NCBI RefSeq assembly: GCF_027943255.1
Contig: NC_072897.1
Span: 61,280,406 to 61,344,405, forward strand
Origin: Anastrepha obliqua
Taxonomy: Eukaryota; Arthropoda; Insecta; Diptera; Tephritidae
Direction of reading: 5' to 3'
DNA length: 64,000 nucleotides
Part shown: positions 32,551 through 43,990 of the stretch, piece after piece
How the letters are laid out: each line of letters starts with the position of its first letter
Numbering within the stretch: the stretch's first letter is position 1
The notes under the pieces: generated by a model
What the model was told of the DNA's origin: nothing
Database searches by the model: none
Seen by the model: the letters and a program-made list of their open reading frames with translations, nothing else
Translations under genes and position numbers: made by a program

Positions 32551-32860
32551 TACATACACTGCAAACATACATTATCATTGTTTCCAAACAATAATGATGA
32601 ACAATATAAACATGGTCTTTGTCCCTTCATACAATAAACACATGTAAGCATTAAAATATATGCAGAGACTAAACAATACCATGATAACAGCTAAATATAA
32701 AAACATGTAAACATATCTCAAACCAAATTGTATTTAGAAATAGTATAAACAGATCTAAGCATTAAAATATAAGATTAATTCTGAAATAGACGAATCAACA
32801 AAGGAGCTCTTGCTCAGAAAAAATATAGTTTTATTATTTTTTCCACACAGAGTCCTAACT
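32551..32860 (+). repeat. Gypsy A 3' LTR, right piece
   Basis: Matches 3498-3821 with a small deletion near 32656 and single changes; ends CCTAACT and is followed by CGAG, the host duplication. Confidence 0.9.
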
Positions 32861-32864
32861 CGAG

Positions 32865-33792
32865 CGGACGTGAAATGTGAAAGTGGAGCTCAAAGTGGAG
32901 AACAAAGAATGTTAACGTTGTAGGCTAGCCAGAGAACGTTAATACATAGAAAAGGTTCAGGAACAAATGAGAAGGTTAAATGTCAAATGCTAACAAAACG
33001 CGGCTAAGAAATTTGTATTGTTCCAACACGGCTGGGGAAAAGTTAATATACGCGAGTTAACATAGCTGAGTGTAATTAACAAAATTTAATACAGCGTTTG
33101 TTCTGACATGTTAAATGCCATGATTTGGTATTAGTACAATAAAATAACAGCAGAACTTGTACGTTTTTCTTTTATGCATATTTGACTTCGTCATTTTGCA
33201 TGCCGAAATATGTATATCTCTAAATATACGAGTATAAGTTTACGTGTGTGAATGTGAAATTTTAAGTATTTAATTAGCTAAATTGTATTAATATTAAGTG
33301 TATTAGCAAATTATTTCAAAACATCAAAAAAAATAATACTTAATTAACTTTCATATCTACATATATGGTAACAATTCGGGAGTAAATGATTGAGATCCTG
33401 CCTAACATATGCCAATGCATATACGTACATATCTATACACCCTTGATGTCCTAGCATATGTACGTACATATTTATATTCTGAACTCCCAGCAAAATAATG
33501 CTTATTAGTGTACACCACTTGTACATACAAGTTAACACCAGCAATCGCGCATCCGGCCAAAACTCTATTCCCACCAATATTGCCGACGACGCATCTGCAG
33601 GTTTGCACGTGACAACAACAGCGAATTGCTTTCACGAGTCACGCGGATAATAATGTGCAGCAAGTGGTTGGAGAATTTAGAATTCTGGTATTTAGACAAA
33701 GATGTCGAATTAAATAATTAGTTTTATTAACTCACCGAACTCAATCGGGAAATAAAATCTTTAAAAATAAAACCAACAATATTTTACTAACT
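32865..33792 (+). repeat. Gypsy E 5' LTR (end certain, start unknown)
   Basis: Only 33624-33792 is supported by a second copy at 47894-48021, which has internal deletions. The upstream stretch to 32865 has no gene and may be LTR or older host DNA. Confidence 0.5.
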
Positions 33793-33810
33793 GGCGCCCA
33801 ACGTGGGGTC
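33792..33810 (+). promoter_or_regulatory. Gypsy E primer-binding site, tRNA-Lys type
   Basis: TGGCGCCCAACGTGGGGTC, a near-exact match to the tRNA-Lys1,2 site known from retroviruses. The leader 33811-34058 that follows has no gene. Confidence 0.75.
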
Positions 33811-34058
33811 ATCTGATAAATCCTTTTAAAAGGGACACGCAAGTTCATCCTTATAAAGGACACGCGGGCTGGGCCATGGATCCGAACCCACCTAATAACA
33901 AAAAAATTGTGAGGTGAAATTCGATTAAAAATTAAAAAATTGTGAACTAATTAAAAATACCACCACACATAAAAACTTATACAAAACAATGTTTAATTAA
34001 AAAAATTTGTTTCTGCATTGCACGCCACAGCGAGGCGTTGCCAGCGAGGGACCAAAAG

Positions 34059-37000
34059 GCATTCCCATGGCAGCCGGTTCTACGTTACCGGAATGACTCG
34101 GGTTTTTATTCCCGACCAAGGGCTGCCGCCCCAGTACACTAGCCCTGTCTAGTGCACCGTATTTTACCCTAAACCTTTCGTCACAGGAGCAACTCATTGC
34201 AGCCAGTTTGCTCCAAATACTTCTCTTCCGGGCTGGCGTCGAACCCAACCCCGGACCTGAAGTATTTTACTGCTGCATTTGCCACAAACGGCTCCACCCG
34301 AACTCCACCTCGGTTAGGTGTAACCAGTGCAACGGGTGGTGCCATCTTAAGACCTGTTCAGGCCTTAAGACTCACAGGGAGTGGTCCACAAGGTATGTGG
34401 CCACGTGTTGCTCCCGCCCACAGGCGGTCACCGCCTCTACGGCGACACTGCCCTCAGTGCCGGCACATCACACTGCCGCCACTAACAACACCTCAACGGC
34501 CAGGAGCCCCCAAGAGCAACACGACTCCCTTTCCAACCCACAACCCTCCTGCTCCTACCCCAGTGCGGGGACAAACCAGCAGCTCTTGGTCCCCCGCACA
34601 GTCTGCTCCGTGTGCCAGACCGTAGTACCTCGGAACCTGACAACTGTCCAATGCAGTTCTTGCAGTGGCTGGTGTCACTTTCGGAGGTGCTCCGGCCTGC
34701 ACACCACCCGTGAGTGGACACGCGACTACGTTGCCCCCTGCTGCAGAGCTCTGCACCCGCAACCGCCCCCCGTGGCGCGGCCACCCGACAACATCAGGCC
34801 ACTCCCCATTTTGCGGAACGCACAGCAGGTCCAACGCAGACAACATCACGCATCCCTCACCCCCCGAATTAGGACGACCCTCCCGCGAAGCTTCAAGCTT
34901 TTGCAACTGAACTGCAACGGACTAACGAGCAAGATTGACGAAATAGTCGACTTCATGAATCGGGTCGGAATTAAGATAGCTGCGGTCCAAGAGACAAAAC
35001 TGCACGCTAGCTCCCCCCTAATTACCAGGGACGGCTATAACGTGCACCGAAAGGATCGCGAGCGAGACAACGGTGGTGGCCTGGCGTTCATAGTACACCA
35101 TTCAGTGCAGTATCGTCTTATTGATGAAGGCATCTACCGCAGGGACAGTACCTTAGAACGTCAAGGTATAGCTGTCCGGTCAGGCGATGCCGAGCTCGAA
35201 ATTTATAATATTTACATACCCCCTGTCACCTGCTGTCCGGCAGGATATCTCCCCGATATTGGTGCGCTCATCAGGGGAGAAAACCGATTGGTAGTAGGTG
35301 ACTTTAACGCGCATCACAATCTTTGGCATTCAAGCCTGCCAAATGATCGTAGGGGACAGTTATTGGCAGAGCAGATAGACGATTCGAGGGTAGTGGGCAA
35401 TTGTAGCAGCTCGCCTGACATAACAATTGCTAGCGCTGGTCTGATAAATAGCATAACCTGGCGACCTATGCTATCGCTTGCATCAGACCACTTGCCCATT
35501 ATCATCTCGATCGAGAGACCCGCCGATTTTGTTTCCGCGGATCACCGGTCATATATCAACTTTAACAAAGCTGATTGGACCAGATTCGCGGAATTTACTG
35601 AGAACATATTCGCAGCCCTACCCACTCCCACCGATGTGCGCGCAGGCGAACGCGCATTCCGCAAGGCGATTACAGCCGCCGCGGCTCGCTTCATACCTGC
35701 TGGACGGATCCGGGAATTACGTCCCAATTTCCCAGCCGAAGCAGCCGTTATGGCAAACGAGCGTGACCGTCTACGCCAGGCCGATCCCGGGGATCCTCGT
35801 ATAAAGGATCTCAATTTGGAGATCCGGCAACTGGTCACTCAACATAAGCGGACCAAATGGGTAGAGCATCTGAAGTCCTGTAACTTCACCTCTGGTGTGA
35901 GCAAGCTCTGGTCCACCGTAAGGTCCCTGTCGAACCCGACGAAGCACAACGACAAGGTGGATATCACCTTCAACGGTCGTACTTCGTCGGACCCGAAGAG
36001 ATGCGCGAGCTACTTTAGCCGGCAATTTATATTGCATCCTCCGGTCGACAGATCCAAGCGTTGTGCCACCAGACGGCTGCACAAACTGCCCTACAACAGT
36101 GCACCGCTTACTTTCACCAGCGACGAGGTTCAGGGGGCCATCAAACACATGAAACTATCAAAAGCCATTGGCCCCGACGGACTAATCATGCTGATGCTGA
36201 AAAAGCTGGGTCCATTGGGAGTAGAATATCTCACAAAGGTCTTCAACCTGTCTATGGCCACTCTCATCATTCCTGATAAGTGGAAATTAGGGAGAGTGGT
36301 CCCACTGCTGAAGCCTGGGAAACCCGCCAACCAAGGGGAGTCTTATCGTCCGATAACTCTCCTTTCCCCAGTAGTGAAGACACTTGAGGCCCTTCTACTC
36401 CCACTCCTCACTCAACACCTGACTCCAGCCCCACACCAGCATGGTTTCCGTAGAGTGCACAGTACCACCACGGCACTCACCGTCATAAACACCCAGGTAA
36501 ACCGCGGCCTTAACCAAAACCGCCCCTGCGAGAGGACTGTCCTAGTAGCGTTGGACCTACAAAAGGCTTTCGACACAGTCAGCCACGCCACGCTACTAGA
36601 TGACATTTTACAGTCGACACTCCCGCCAGGGCTGAAGAGGTGGACCGCGAACTACCTGAGTGGTCGTCACTCGTCGGTAGTATTTCGAGACCAAACCTCA
36701 AAACAAAGAAAAATAAAGCAAGGAGTACCGCAGGGTGGTGTCCTTTCACCCTTGCTTTTTAATTTCTATATTTCGAAACTCCCCCAGCCACCAGAGGGAG
36801 TCTCACTGGTCTCATATGCCGACGACTGCACGATAATGGCGTCGGGCAATGACATTGATGGCCTATGCTCAAAAGTAAACGACTACCTCGCCAGACTTTC
36901 TCGCTTCTTCACTGCGAGAAACTTAAAACTTTCTCCCACGAAATCCACGGCGACCCTATTTACCACCTGGACAAAGGAGGTCAAGCTGCCACTTCAGGTT

Positions 37001-37968
37001 CACGTCGACGATACCCCAATTCCGACGATAAACAACCCCAGAATTTTGGGAGTCACCTTTGACAGCTTGCTCTCCTTCTCGGCGCACACAACCGCTATTG
37101 CAACGAGAGTACAGAATCGCAACAAGGTCCTCAAGTCGCTTGCCGGCAGCACTTGGGGCAAAGACAAAGAAATGTTGCTGTCGACTTTCAAAGCAATAGG
37201 CCGACCGGTTCTGAACTATGCCGCGCCTGTCTGGTCGCCTGGAACCAGTGATACGCAGTGGACGAAGCTTCAGACCTGCCAGAATACTGCCATCAGGACC
37301 GCGACAGGATGTCTCCTGATGTCCCCTATCCACCACTTACATGACGAGGCGCACATGCTCCCGGTTAAGGAGCATAACAAAATGCTCGGCAAGCAGTTTC
37401 TGCTTGGGTGTCACCGTAGGCCTCACCCATGCAGACACCTGCTCGAGCCTGAGCCACCTCCCAGGCACATCAGGAGACACTTCCTCAACTACGTGGACGA
37501 GATCCAGGACAAAACGGACAGACCTCTCCAGGATCAGACAGTATACAGACAGGCTATTAACGACATTCATCGGGAGACACTTACCACCTTCCTAAGCTCC
37601 CGACCCCCGAATGCCGTTATCGGAGTCCAACCACCACCTATCGCAGACGAAGAGCTCCAGCTTCCTCGAGAGTCCCGCGTAATCTTGGCACAACTACGTT
37701 CTGGATATTGTAGCAGGTTAAACTCCTACCTATCCAGAATCGACCCCGACATACTAAACATATGTCCTGCATGTGAAGGTACCCCGCACGACACTAACCA
37801 CCTCTTCACATGCCCCATTAAACCCACTCATCTAACACCTCTCTCCCTCTGGACCCAACCCGTCGAAACAGCCAGTTTCCTGGGCCTACCGTTAGATGAG
37901 CTAGACGAAGACGACCGGTAATTTACACTACACTGACAGGGCGAAGATACTGCTACAACAACAACAAC
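34059..37968 (+). mobile_element. LINE in Gypsy E: near-intact, 2A-bearing Jockey/Ingi-like element
   Basis: Flanked by a 12-bp target duplication AGGGACCAAAAG (34047-34058, 37969-37980). It has a short 5' untranslated region, one long open frame and a tail of CAA repeats (37953-37968). Length 3910 bp. The intact frame and exact duplication indicate a recent insertion. Clade is uncertain: zinc fingers, endonuclease and RT in one ORF without RNase H recall Ingi/CR1/Jockey relatives. Confidence 0.92.
34097..37921 (+). CDS. LINE polyprotein: 2A-like motif, PHD-like fingers, endonuclease, RT
   Basis: Open from 34097 to TAA 37919. Counting from 34208: AGVEPNPGP (9-17) is a 2A-like ribosome-skipping motif. 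Two Cys/His fingers follow (about 22-68, starting CCICHKRLH; and about 138-185, starting CSVCQTVVP). The endonuclease begins FKLLQLNCNGL near 229, with VQETKL, VGDFNAHHNLW and SDHLPI. RT has LKPGKP, ALDLQKAFDTV, GVPQGGVLSPLL and SYADDCTIM near 870. The C-terminus has a CPAC...HLFTCP zinc motif. No RNase H. No AUG lies in frame before the middle of the endonuclease; an in-frame AUG at 34067 is separated from the ORF by one TGA (34094). Confidence 0.9.
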   Translation, partial: LGFLFPTKGCRPSTLALSSAPYFTLNLSSQEQLIAASLLQILLFRAGVEPNPGPEVFYCCICHKRLHPNSTSVRCNQCNGWCHLKTCSGLKTHREWSTRYVATCCSRPQAVTASTATLPSVPAHHTAATNNTSTARSPQEQHDSLSNPQPSCSYPSAGTNQQLLVPRTVCSVCQTVVPRNLTTVQCSSCSGWCHFRRCSGLHTTREWTRDYVAPCCRALHPQPPPVARPPDNIRPLPILRNAQQVQRRQHHASLTPRIRTTLPRSFKLLQLNCNGLTSKIDEIVDFMNRVGIKIAAVQETKLHASSPLITRDGYNVHRKDRERDNGGGLAFIVHHSVQYRLIDEGIYRRDSTLERQGIAVRSGDAELEIYNIYIPPVTCCPAGYLPDIGALIRGENRLVVGDFNAHHNLWHSSLPNDRRGQLLAEQIDDSRVVGNCSSSPDITIASAGLINSITWRPMLSLASDHLPIIISIERPADFVSADHRSYINFNKADWTRFAEFTENIFAALPTPTDVRAGERAFRKAITAAAARFIPAGRIRELRPNFPAEAAVMANERDRLRQADPGDPRIKDLNLEIRQLVTQHKRTKWVEHLKSCNFTSGVSKLWSTVRSLSNPTKHNDKVDITFNGRTSSDPKRCASYFSRQFILHPPVDRSKRCATRRLHKLPYNSAPLTFTSDEVQGAIKHMKLSKAIGPDGLIMLMLKKLGPLGVEYLTKVFNLSMATLIIPDKWKLGRVVPLLKPGKPANQGESYRPITLLSPVVKTLEALLLPLLTQHLTPAPHQHGFRRVHSTTTALTVINTQVNRGLNQNRPCERTVLVALDLQKAFDTVSHATLLDDILQSTLPPGLKRWTANYLSGRHSSVVFRDQTSKQRKIKQGVPQGGVLSPLLFNFYISKLPQPPEGVSLVSYADDCTIMASGNDIDGLCSKVNDYLARLSRFFTARNLKLSPTKSTATLFTTWTKEVKLPLQVHVDDTPIPTINNPRILGVTFDSLLSFSAHTTAIATRVQNRNKVLKSLAGSTWGKDKEMLLSTFKAIGRPVLNYAAPVWSPGTSDTQWTKLQTCQNTAIRTATGCLLMSPIHHLHDEAHMLPVKEHNKMLGKQFLLGCHRRPHPCRHLLEPEPPPRHIRRHFLNYVDEIQDKTDRPLQDQTVYRQAINDIHRETLTTFLSSRPPNAVIGVQPPPIADEELQLPRESRVILAQLRSGYCSRLNSYLSRIDPDILNICPACEGTPHDTNHLFTCPIKPTHLTPLSLWTQPVETASFLGLPLDELDEDDR

Positions 37969-37980
37969 AGGGACCAAAAG

Positions 37981-38102
37981 ACGAATAAACAGCCCGGAGC
38001 AGCTCTCAGCAGACATACACAAATAGCCTAAGATGAAAATATTAATGTAAGTGGAAAGTTCAGCAGCTAAATAGTAAATATAATATTACTATATTAATAA
38101 TA
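37981..38102 (+). other. Gypsy E leader between LINE and Helitron A2
   Basis: Continues the Gypsy E leader after the LINE target duplication. No gene. A similar short spacer lies at 40587-40686 between Helitrons A2 and A3. Confidence 0.5.
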
Positions 38103-40586
38103 CTAGCAAACCCGGCCCCCTTCGCTGGGCACACTAAAATAGAATAGATATGGTTTAGAACAGAAAATATATGGTTTTCATATTATTTATTTCTTTATTC
38201 TTTATTCAAGCGCTTTGGCATAAACAATATTTTTTGTTTTTCTATTTGTTTTTGAGTAAATATAAAATATAAATTGAAAATCAAGAAAAAAGAAGATTGT
38301 TTTTAAATTTCAAATCAACGCATATGAATAAACAATCGTCTTTTTTCCTGATCATCCATGAATTTTTCGTTTCAATTTATATGTTTTATTAAGCATTGGA
38401 GCTTTTTTAACCATTATCCATTTATATTTAAAAAAAAAAAAAAACGAAAAAAATTGTTTTTTCCACGAACACATAATTTCATTCGGATTTCACATTAAAT
38501 TCTCAAATTTCGTAAGAAATTATTCACTGTTCCAAAATCCACTCCAAAAAAATTCACAAACAATTTTTACATGTTGCACTTACGTTTTTTCCATATGGCA
38601 TCCAAATCAGAAAGAAATATTGACACATTGTAACTAACACTGTCAATTTGACAGTTCAGTTCCGCCCCAAGCGTTAAAAAAGTAAGCGACATTATGGCTG
38701 GCTCAAAAGAACGCTGTACCCGTTGCCACTGCTCCGAATTACAACCAAACTTTACGAAACCCATTTTCAATACTTACTTAACAATGTGCAAATAAGTTTG
38801 GTTTAATTCAGTGCAAAGACACGGCGGGTCCACGTTTTGGCATATATTTCGAGACCCTAGTCATCAATAGGTATGAAAATTACCCCGTATTAAAGCACTT
38901 ATCAACAGCTTTCATTTGATACCTATATTGTACATACACAACCAAAGGTTACCCGGGTCCACGTTTTGACCTATATCTCGAGACCCCAGTCACGTAGCGG
39001 CATGAAAAATACTCTGTACTAAGGCATTCACCAACAGCTTCAATTTGATATCCATATTGTACAAACACATTCTAGGCTCCACGTTTTGGTCTCTATCTCG
39101 AGATCCTAGTCACGGAGCGGCATGAAAAATACTCTGAACTAAAGCATTTACCAACAGCTTCCATTTGATACCCATATTGTACATACACGTCCTAAGGTTA
39201 CCCGGGTCCACGTTTTGACCTATATCTCGAGACCCTAGTCATCAATAGGTATGAAAATTACCCCGTATTAAAGCACTTATCAACAGCTTTCATTTGATAC
39301 CCATATTGTACATACACGTCCGAAGGTTACCCGGGTCCACGTTTTGACCTATATCTCGAGACCCTAGTCATCAATAGGTATGAAAATTACCCCGTATTAA
39401 AGCACTTATCAACAGCATTCATTTGATACCCATATTGTACAAATACATTCTAGGGTCCACGATTTGGTCTCTATCTCGAGACCCTAGTCACGGAGCGGAT
39501 GGAAATACTCTGAACTAAAGCATTCACCAACAGCTTCCATTTGATACCCATATTGTACATACACATCCAAAGGTTACCCGGGTCCACGTTTTGACCTATA
39601 TCTCGAGACCCTTTCTACCAATAGGTATCCAAACTATACGGAAACCATCTTCAATACCTCCTTAACAATGTGTGTAAGTTTGGTTTAATTCGGTGCAAAG
39701 ACACGGCGGGTCCACGTTTTGGCATATATTTCCAGATCCCAGTCATCAATAGGTATGAAAATTACCCCGTATTAAAGCACTTATCAACAGCTTTCATTTG
39801 ATATCCGTATTGTACAAACACATTCTAGGGTCCACGTTTTGGTCTCTATCTCGAGACCCTAGTCACGGAGCGGATGGAAATACTCTGAACTAAAGCATTC
39901 ACCAACAGCTTCCATTTGATACCCATATTGTACATACACATCCAAAGGTTACCCGGGTCCACGTTTTGACCTATATCTCGAGACCCCAGTCACGGAGCGG
40001 CATGAAAAATACTCTGTACTAAAGCATTCACCAACAGCTTCCATTTGATACCCATATTGTACATACACATTCTAGGGTCCACGTTTTGGTCTCTATCTCG
40101 AGACCCTAGTCACGGAGCGGCATGAAAAATACTCTGAACTAAAGCATTCACCAACAGCTTCCATTTGATACCCATATTGTACATACACATCCGAAGGTTA
40201 CCCGGGTCCACGTTTTGACCTATATCTCGAGCCCTATCCACCAATAGGTATCCAAACTATACGGAAACCATCTTCAATACCTTCTTAACAATGTGTGTAA
40301 GTTTGGTTTAATTCGGTGCAGACACGGCCGGTTAGCGAACACACACAAAAAGTTGACTTTATTTTATATATAAGATTTTTTTCAGTTTGTGTCTGAAAAA
40401 TCCAAATATCTTACGGAACCCTATTTTTTTCCAAAATAAAATGTAATCCATGTTACTCCTGGATAATGTAGTTTTCGAATGGTGAAAGAATTTTTAAAAT
40501 CGGTCCAGTAGTTTTTGAGCTTATTCGTTACAAACAAACAAACAAACAAACAAACAAAGTTTTCCTCTTTATAATATTAGTATAGA
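38103..40586 (-). mobile_element. Non-autonomous Helitron A2
   Basis: Minus-strand start TCTATACTAATATTATAAAG (40586) and end GGGTTTGCTAG (38103). Very similar to A1 and A3. The minisatellite at 38822-40315 has about 12 units. The downstream host base is C rather than T, unlike the other copies, so the 5' junction may be altered. A 67-codon minus-strand frame (38567-38770) is identical in A3 but deleted in A1; its function is unknown and probably nil. Confidence 0.88.
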
Positions 40587-40686
40587 CTACATACATAAGA
40601 ATCGCAAATCAACGCGCCAAGTAACAAAGTCGACCAATGATGGCTTTCCTCGTAAACACAAGTATATAAATATGTAATATAATTGA

Positions 40687-43032
40687 CTAGCAAACCCGGC
40701 CCCCTTCGCTGGGCACACTAAAATAGAATAGATATGGTTTAGAACAGAAAATATATGGTTTTCATATTATTTATTTCTTTATTCTTTATTCAAGCGCTTT
40801 GGCATAAACAATATTTTTTGTTTTTCTATTTGTTTTTGAGTAAATATAAAATATAAATTGAAAATCAAGAAAAAAGAAGATTGTTTTTAAATTTCAAATC
40901 AACGCATATGAATAAACAATCGTCTTTTTTCCTGATCATCCATGAATTTTTCGTTTCAATTTATATGTTTAATTAAGCATTGAAGCTTTTTTAACCATTA
41001 TCCATTTATATTTAAAACAAAAAAACGAAAAAAATTGTTTTTTCCACGAACACATAATTTCATTAGGATTTCACATTAAATTCTCAAATTTCGTAAGAAA
41101 TTATTCACTGTTCCAAAATCCACTCCAAAAAAATTCACAAACAATTTTTACATGTTGCACTTACGTTTTTTCCATATGGCATCCAAATCAGAAAGAAATA
41201 TTGACACATTGTAACTAACACTGTCAATTTGACAGTTCAGTTCCGCCCCAAGCGTTAAAAAAGTAAGCGACATTATGGCTGGCTCAAAAGAACGCTGTAC
41301 CCGTTGCCACTGCTCCGAATTACAACCAAACTTTACGAAACCCATTTTCAATACTTACTTAACAATGTGCATAAGTTTGGTTTAATTCGGTGCAAAGACA
41401 CGGCGGGTCCACGTTTTGGCATATATTTCGAGACCCTAGTCATCAATAGGTATGAAAATTACCCCGTATTAAAGCACTTATCAACAGCTTTCATTTGATA
41501 CCCATATTGTACATACACAACCAAAGGTTACCCGGGTCCACGTTTTGACCTATATCTCGAGACCCCAGTCACGTAGCGGCATGAAAAATACTCTGTACTA
41601 AGGCATTCACCAACAGCTTCAATTTGATATCCATATTGTACAAACACATTCTAGGCTCCACGTTTTGATCTCTATCTCGAGATCCTAGTCACGGAGCGGC
41701 ATGAAAAATACTCTGAACTAAAGCATTTACCAACAGCTTCCATTTGATACCCATATTGTACATACACGTCCGAAGGTTACCCGGGTCCACGTTTTGACCT
41801 ATATCTCGAGACCCTAGTCATCAATAGGTATGAAAATTACCCCGTATTAAAGCACTTATCAACAGCATTCATTTGATACCCATATTGTACAAATACATTC
41901 TAGGGTCCACGATTTGGTCTCTATCTCGAGACCCTAATCACGGAGCGGATGGAAATACTCTGAACTAAAGCATTCACCAACAGCTTCCATTTGATACCCA
42001 TATTGTACATACACATCCAAAGGTTACCCGGGTCCACGTTTTGACCTATATCTCGAAACCCTTTCTACCAATAGGTATCCAAACTATACGGAAACCATCT
42101 TCAATACCTCCTTAACAATGTGTGTAGGTTTGGTTTAATTCGGTGCAAAGACACGGCGGGTCCACGTTTTGGCATATATTTCCAGATCCCAGTCATCAAT
42201 AGGTATGAAATTTACCCCGTATTAAAGCACTTATCAACAGCTTTCATTTGATATCCGTATTGTACAAACACATTCTAGGGTCCACGTTTTGGTCTCTATC
42301 TCGAGACCCTAGTCACGGAGCGGATGGAAATACTCTGAACTAAAGCATTCACCAACAGCTTCCATTTGATACCCATATTGTACATACACATCCAAAGGTT
42401 ACCCGGGTCCACGTTTTGACCTATATCTCGAGACCCCAGTCACGGAGCGGCATGAAAAATACTCTGTACTAAAGCATTCACCAACAGCTTCCATTTGATA
42501 CCCATATTGTACATACACATTCTAGGGTCCACGTTTTGATCTCTATCTCGAGACCCTAGTCACGGAGCGGCATGAAAAATACTCTGAACTAAAGCATTCA
42601 CCAACAGCTTCCATTTGATACCCATATTGTACATACACATTCGAAGGTTACCCGGGTCCACGTTTTGACCTATATCTCGAGCCCTATCCACCAATAGGTA
42701 TCCAAACTATACGGAAACCATCTTCAATACCTTCTTAACTATGTGTGTAAGTTTGGTTTAATTCGGTGCAGACACGGCCGGTTAGCGAACACACACAAAA
42801 AGTTGACTTTATTTTATATATAAGATTTTTTTTAGTTTGTGTCCGAAAAATCCAAATATCTTACGGAACCCTATTTTTTTCCAAAATAAAATGTAATCCA
42901 TGTTACTCCTGGATAATGTAGTTTTCGAATGGTGAAAGAATTTTTAAAATCGGTCCAGTAGTTTTTGAGCCTATTCGTTATAAACAAACAAACAAACAAA
43001 CAAAGTTTTCCTCTTTATAATATTAGTATAGA
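40687..43032 (-). mobile_element. Non-autonomous Helitron A3
   Basis: Same ends as A2 (CTAG end at 40687, TC start at 43032), inserted between A (40686) and T (43033). The minisatellite 41400-42765 has about 11 units. Gypsy E leader flanks it on both sides. Confidence 0.9.
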
Positions 43033-43112
43033 TAAATAATAAATATAAAATTAAAAATTAAATTATAAAATTACTAATTTTGAGATTTCCTTCACTCGGG
43101 CAAGACAAAGCA

Positions 43113-43990
43113 ATGGATTTCCAAACTTTCCAAACTATTCTCAATACAGCAATCCGTAGAGCAACGGAGCAACCTAGACAGGAATTCCAGACCCGCATAG
43201 ACGAACTGAGAAATAGACTGGCACGAATAGAGACACCAACTCAGGTCAATCAATATGACCCGGTCACAATACAACCTAATATACCGTGTAATGAATCCTT
43301 AGATCTAATATAGTAAAGACCATGGCAGAATTTAAGGGTGATCCTGCCGGTTGTGTCTCCTGGAGGCAAGCGGTGCACACTGCATATAAACTGTTTGAAA
43401 GATACGAAGGCAGCTCGAATAACTATGAGGCGATATGAATCATCCGGAATAAAGTGATAGGGGCAGCGGATAGCGCATTTTTATTTCAAGACCCAATCGT
43501 CCTTTGTGTGACATTCTTTTCTCTTCCAGGTCTAGTGATCCTCCTTCCGCATCGGCCTTAGCACAGGAGCTCGAGGCAAATCAAGCTAGGTCCATGCTTG
43601 CGTATTCCTTTAATACCCAAATCAGTCAGTGTCCTAACCAGTACCCATATTTACTACAATACCGCAGGATACCACCGACAAACTTCAGTATCGATGGATG
43701 TAGGCCCATCCCTTTCAAGGCTAATACAAAACAAATCTCTAACCATTAAAGGGAAATGATGACAGGTACCGCCATGAAGGAGCCTATCCAAAGACATATC
43801 GTCCGTTACGGGCAACATATGTAGGTGGCATGATTAACCGAAACGCTACCCAGATAAAATAATAATAACATTGTCCAGGAATAGGACGAACCTGAAGAGG
43901 AATATTAGAATGATAGTCGATATGACTATTTCTATCAAAATGAAGAGGATTCCCAGGATGAAGCGGAGGACGACATTAATTTTTTAAGAC
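43113..43990 (+). pseudogene. gag: Gypsy E gag, heavily decayed
   Basis: Starts MDFQTFQTILNTAIRRATEQ and is similar in layout to the Gag of Gypsy D. Frameshifts occur near 43310 (AEFKGDPAGCVSWRQ follows in another frame) and 43500, with an internal deletion of the capsid middle, then an AQELEANQARSMLAYSFN block as in D. The acidic end (EEDSQDEAEDDINFL) is near 43950-43990. Confidence 0.7.

Larger units (their letters stand above)
3472..32860 (+). mobile_element. Gypsy A, env-bearing LTR retroelement (errantivirus type), interrupted by Gypsy B
   Basis: Two LTRs begin AGTTAAC and end CCTAACT: 3472-3821, and 9524-9560 continued at 32551-32860. Host flanks carry a 4-bp duplication CGAG at 3468-3471 and 32861-32864. 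The order PBS, gag, protease/RT/RNase H/integrase, env, LTR is canonical for insect errantiviruses. Gag and pol are damaged while env is open. The two LTRs differ at only about five positions over 350 bp as aligned by eye, so the insertion is fairly recent. Gypsy B entered its 3' LTR later. Confidence 0.92.

Noticed and set aside
34197..34906. Other long frames overlapping the start of the LINE in Gypsy E on both strands
   Set aside because: GC-rich shadow frames of the 1237-codon ORF; no domain and no independent start context.
38567..38770. 67-codon minus-strand frame identical in Helitrons A2 and A3 (41148-41351)
   Set aside because: Identity follows from the recent common origin of the two copies; it is disrupted in A1 and shows no domain.
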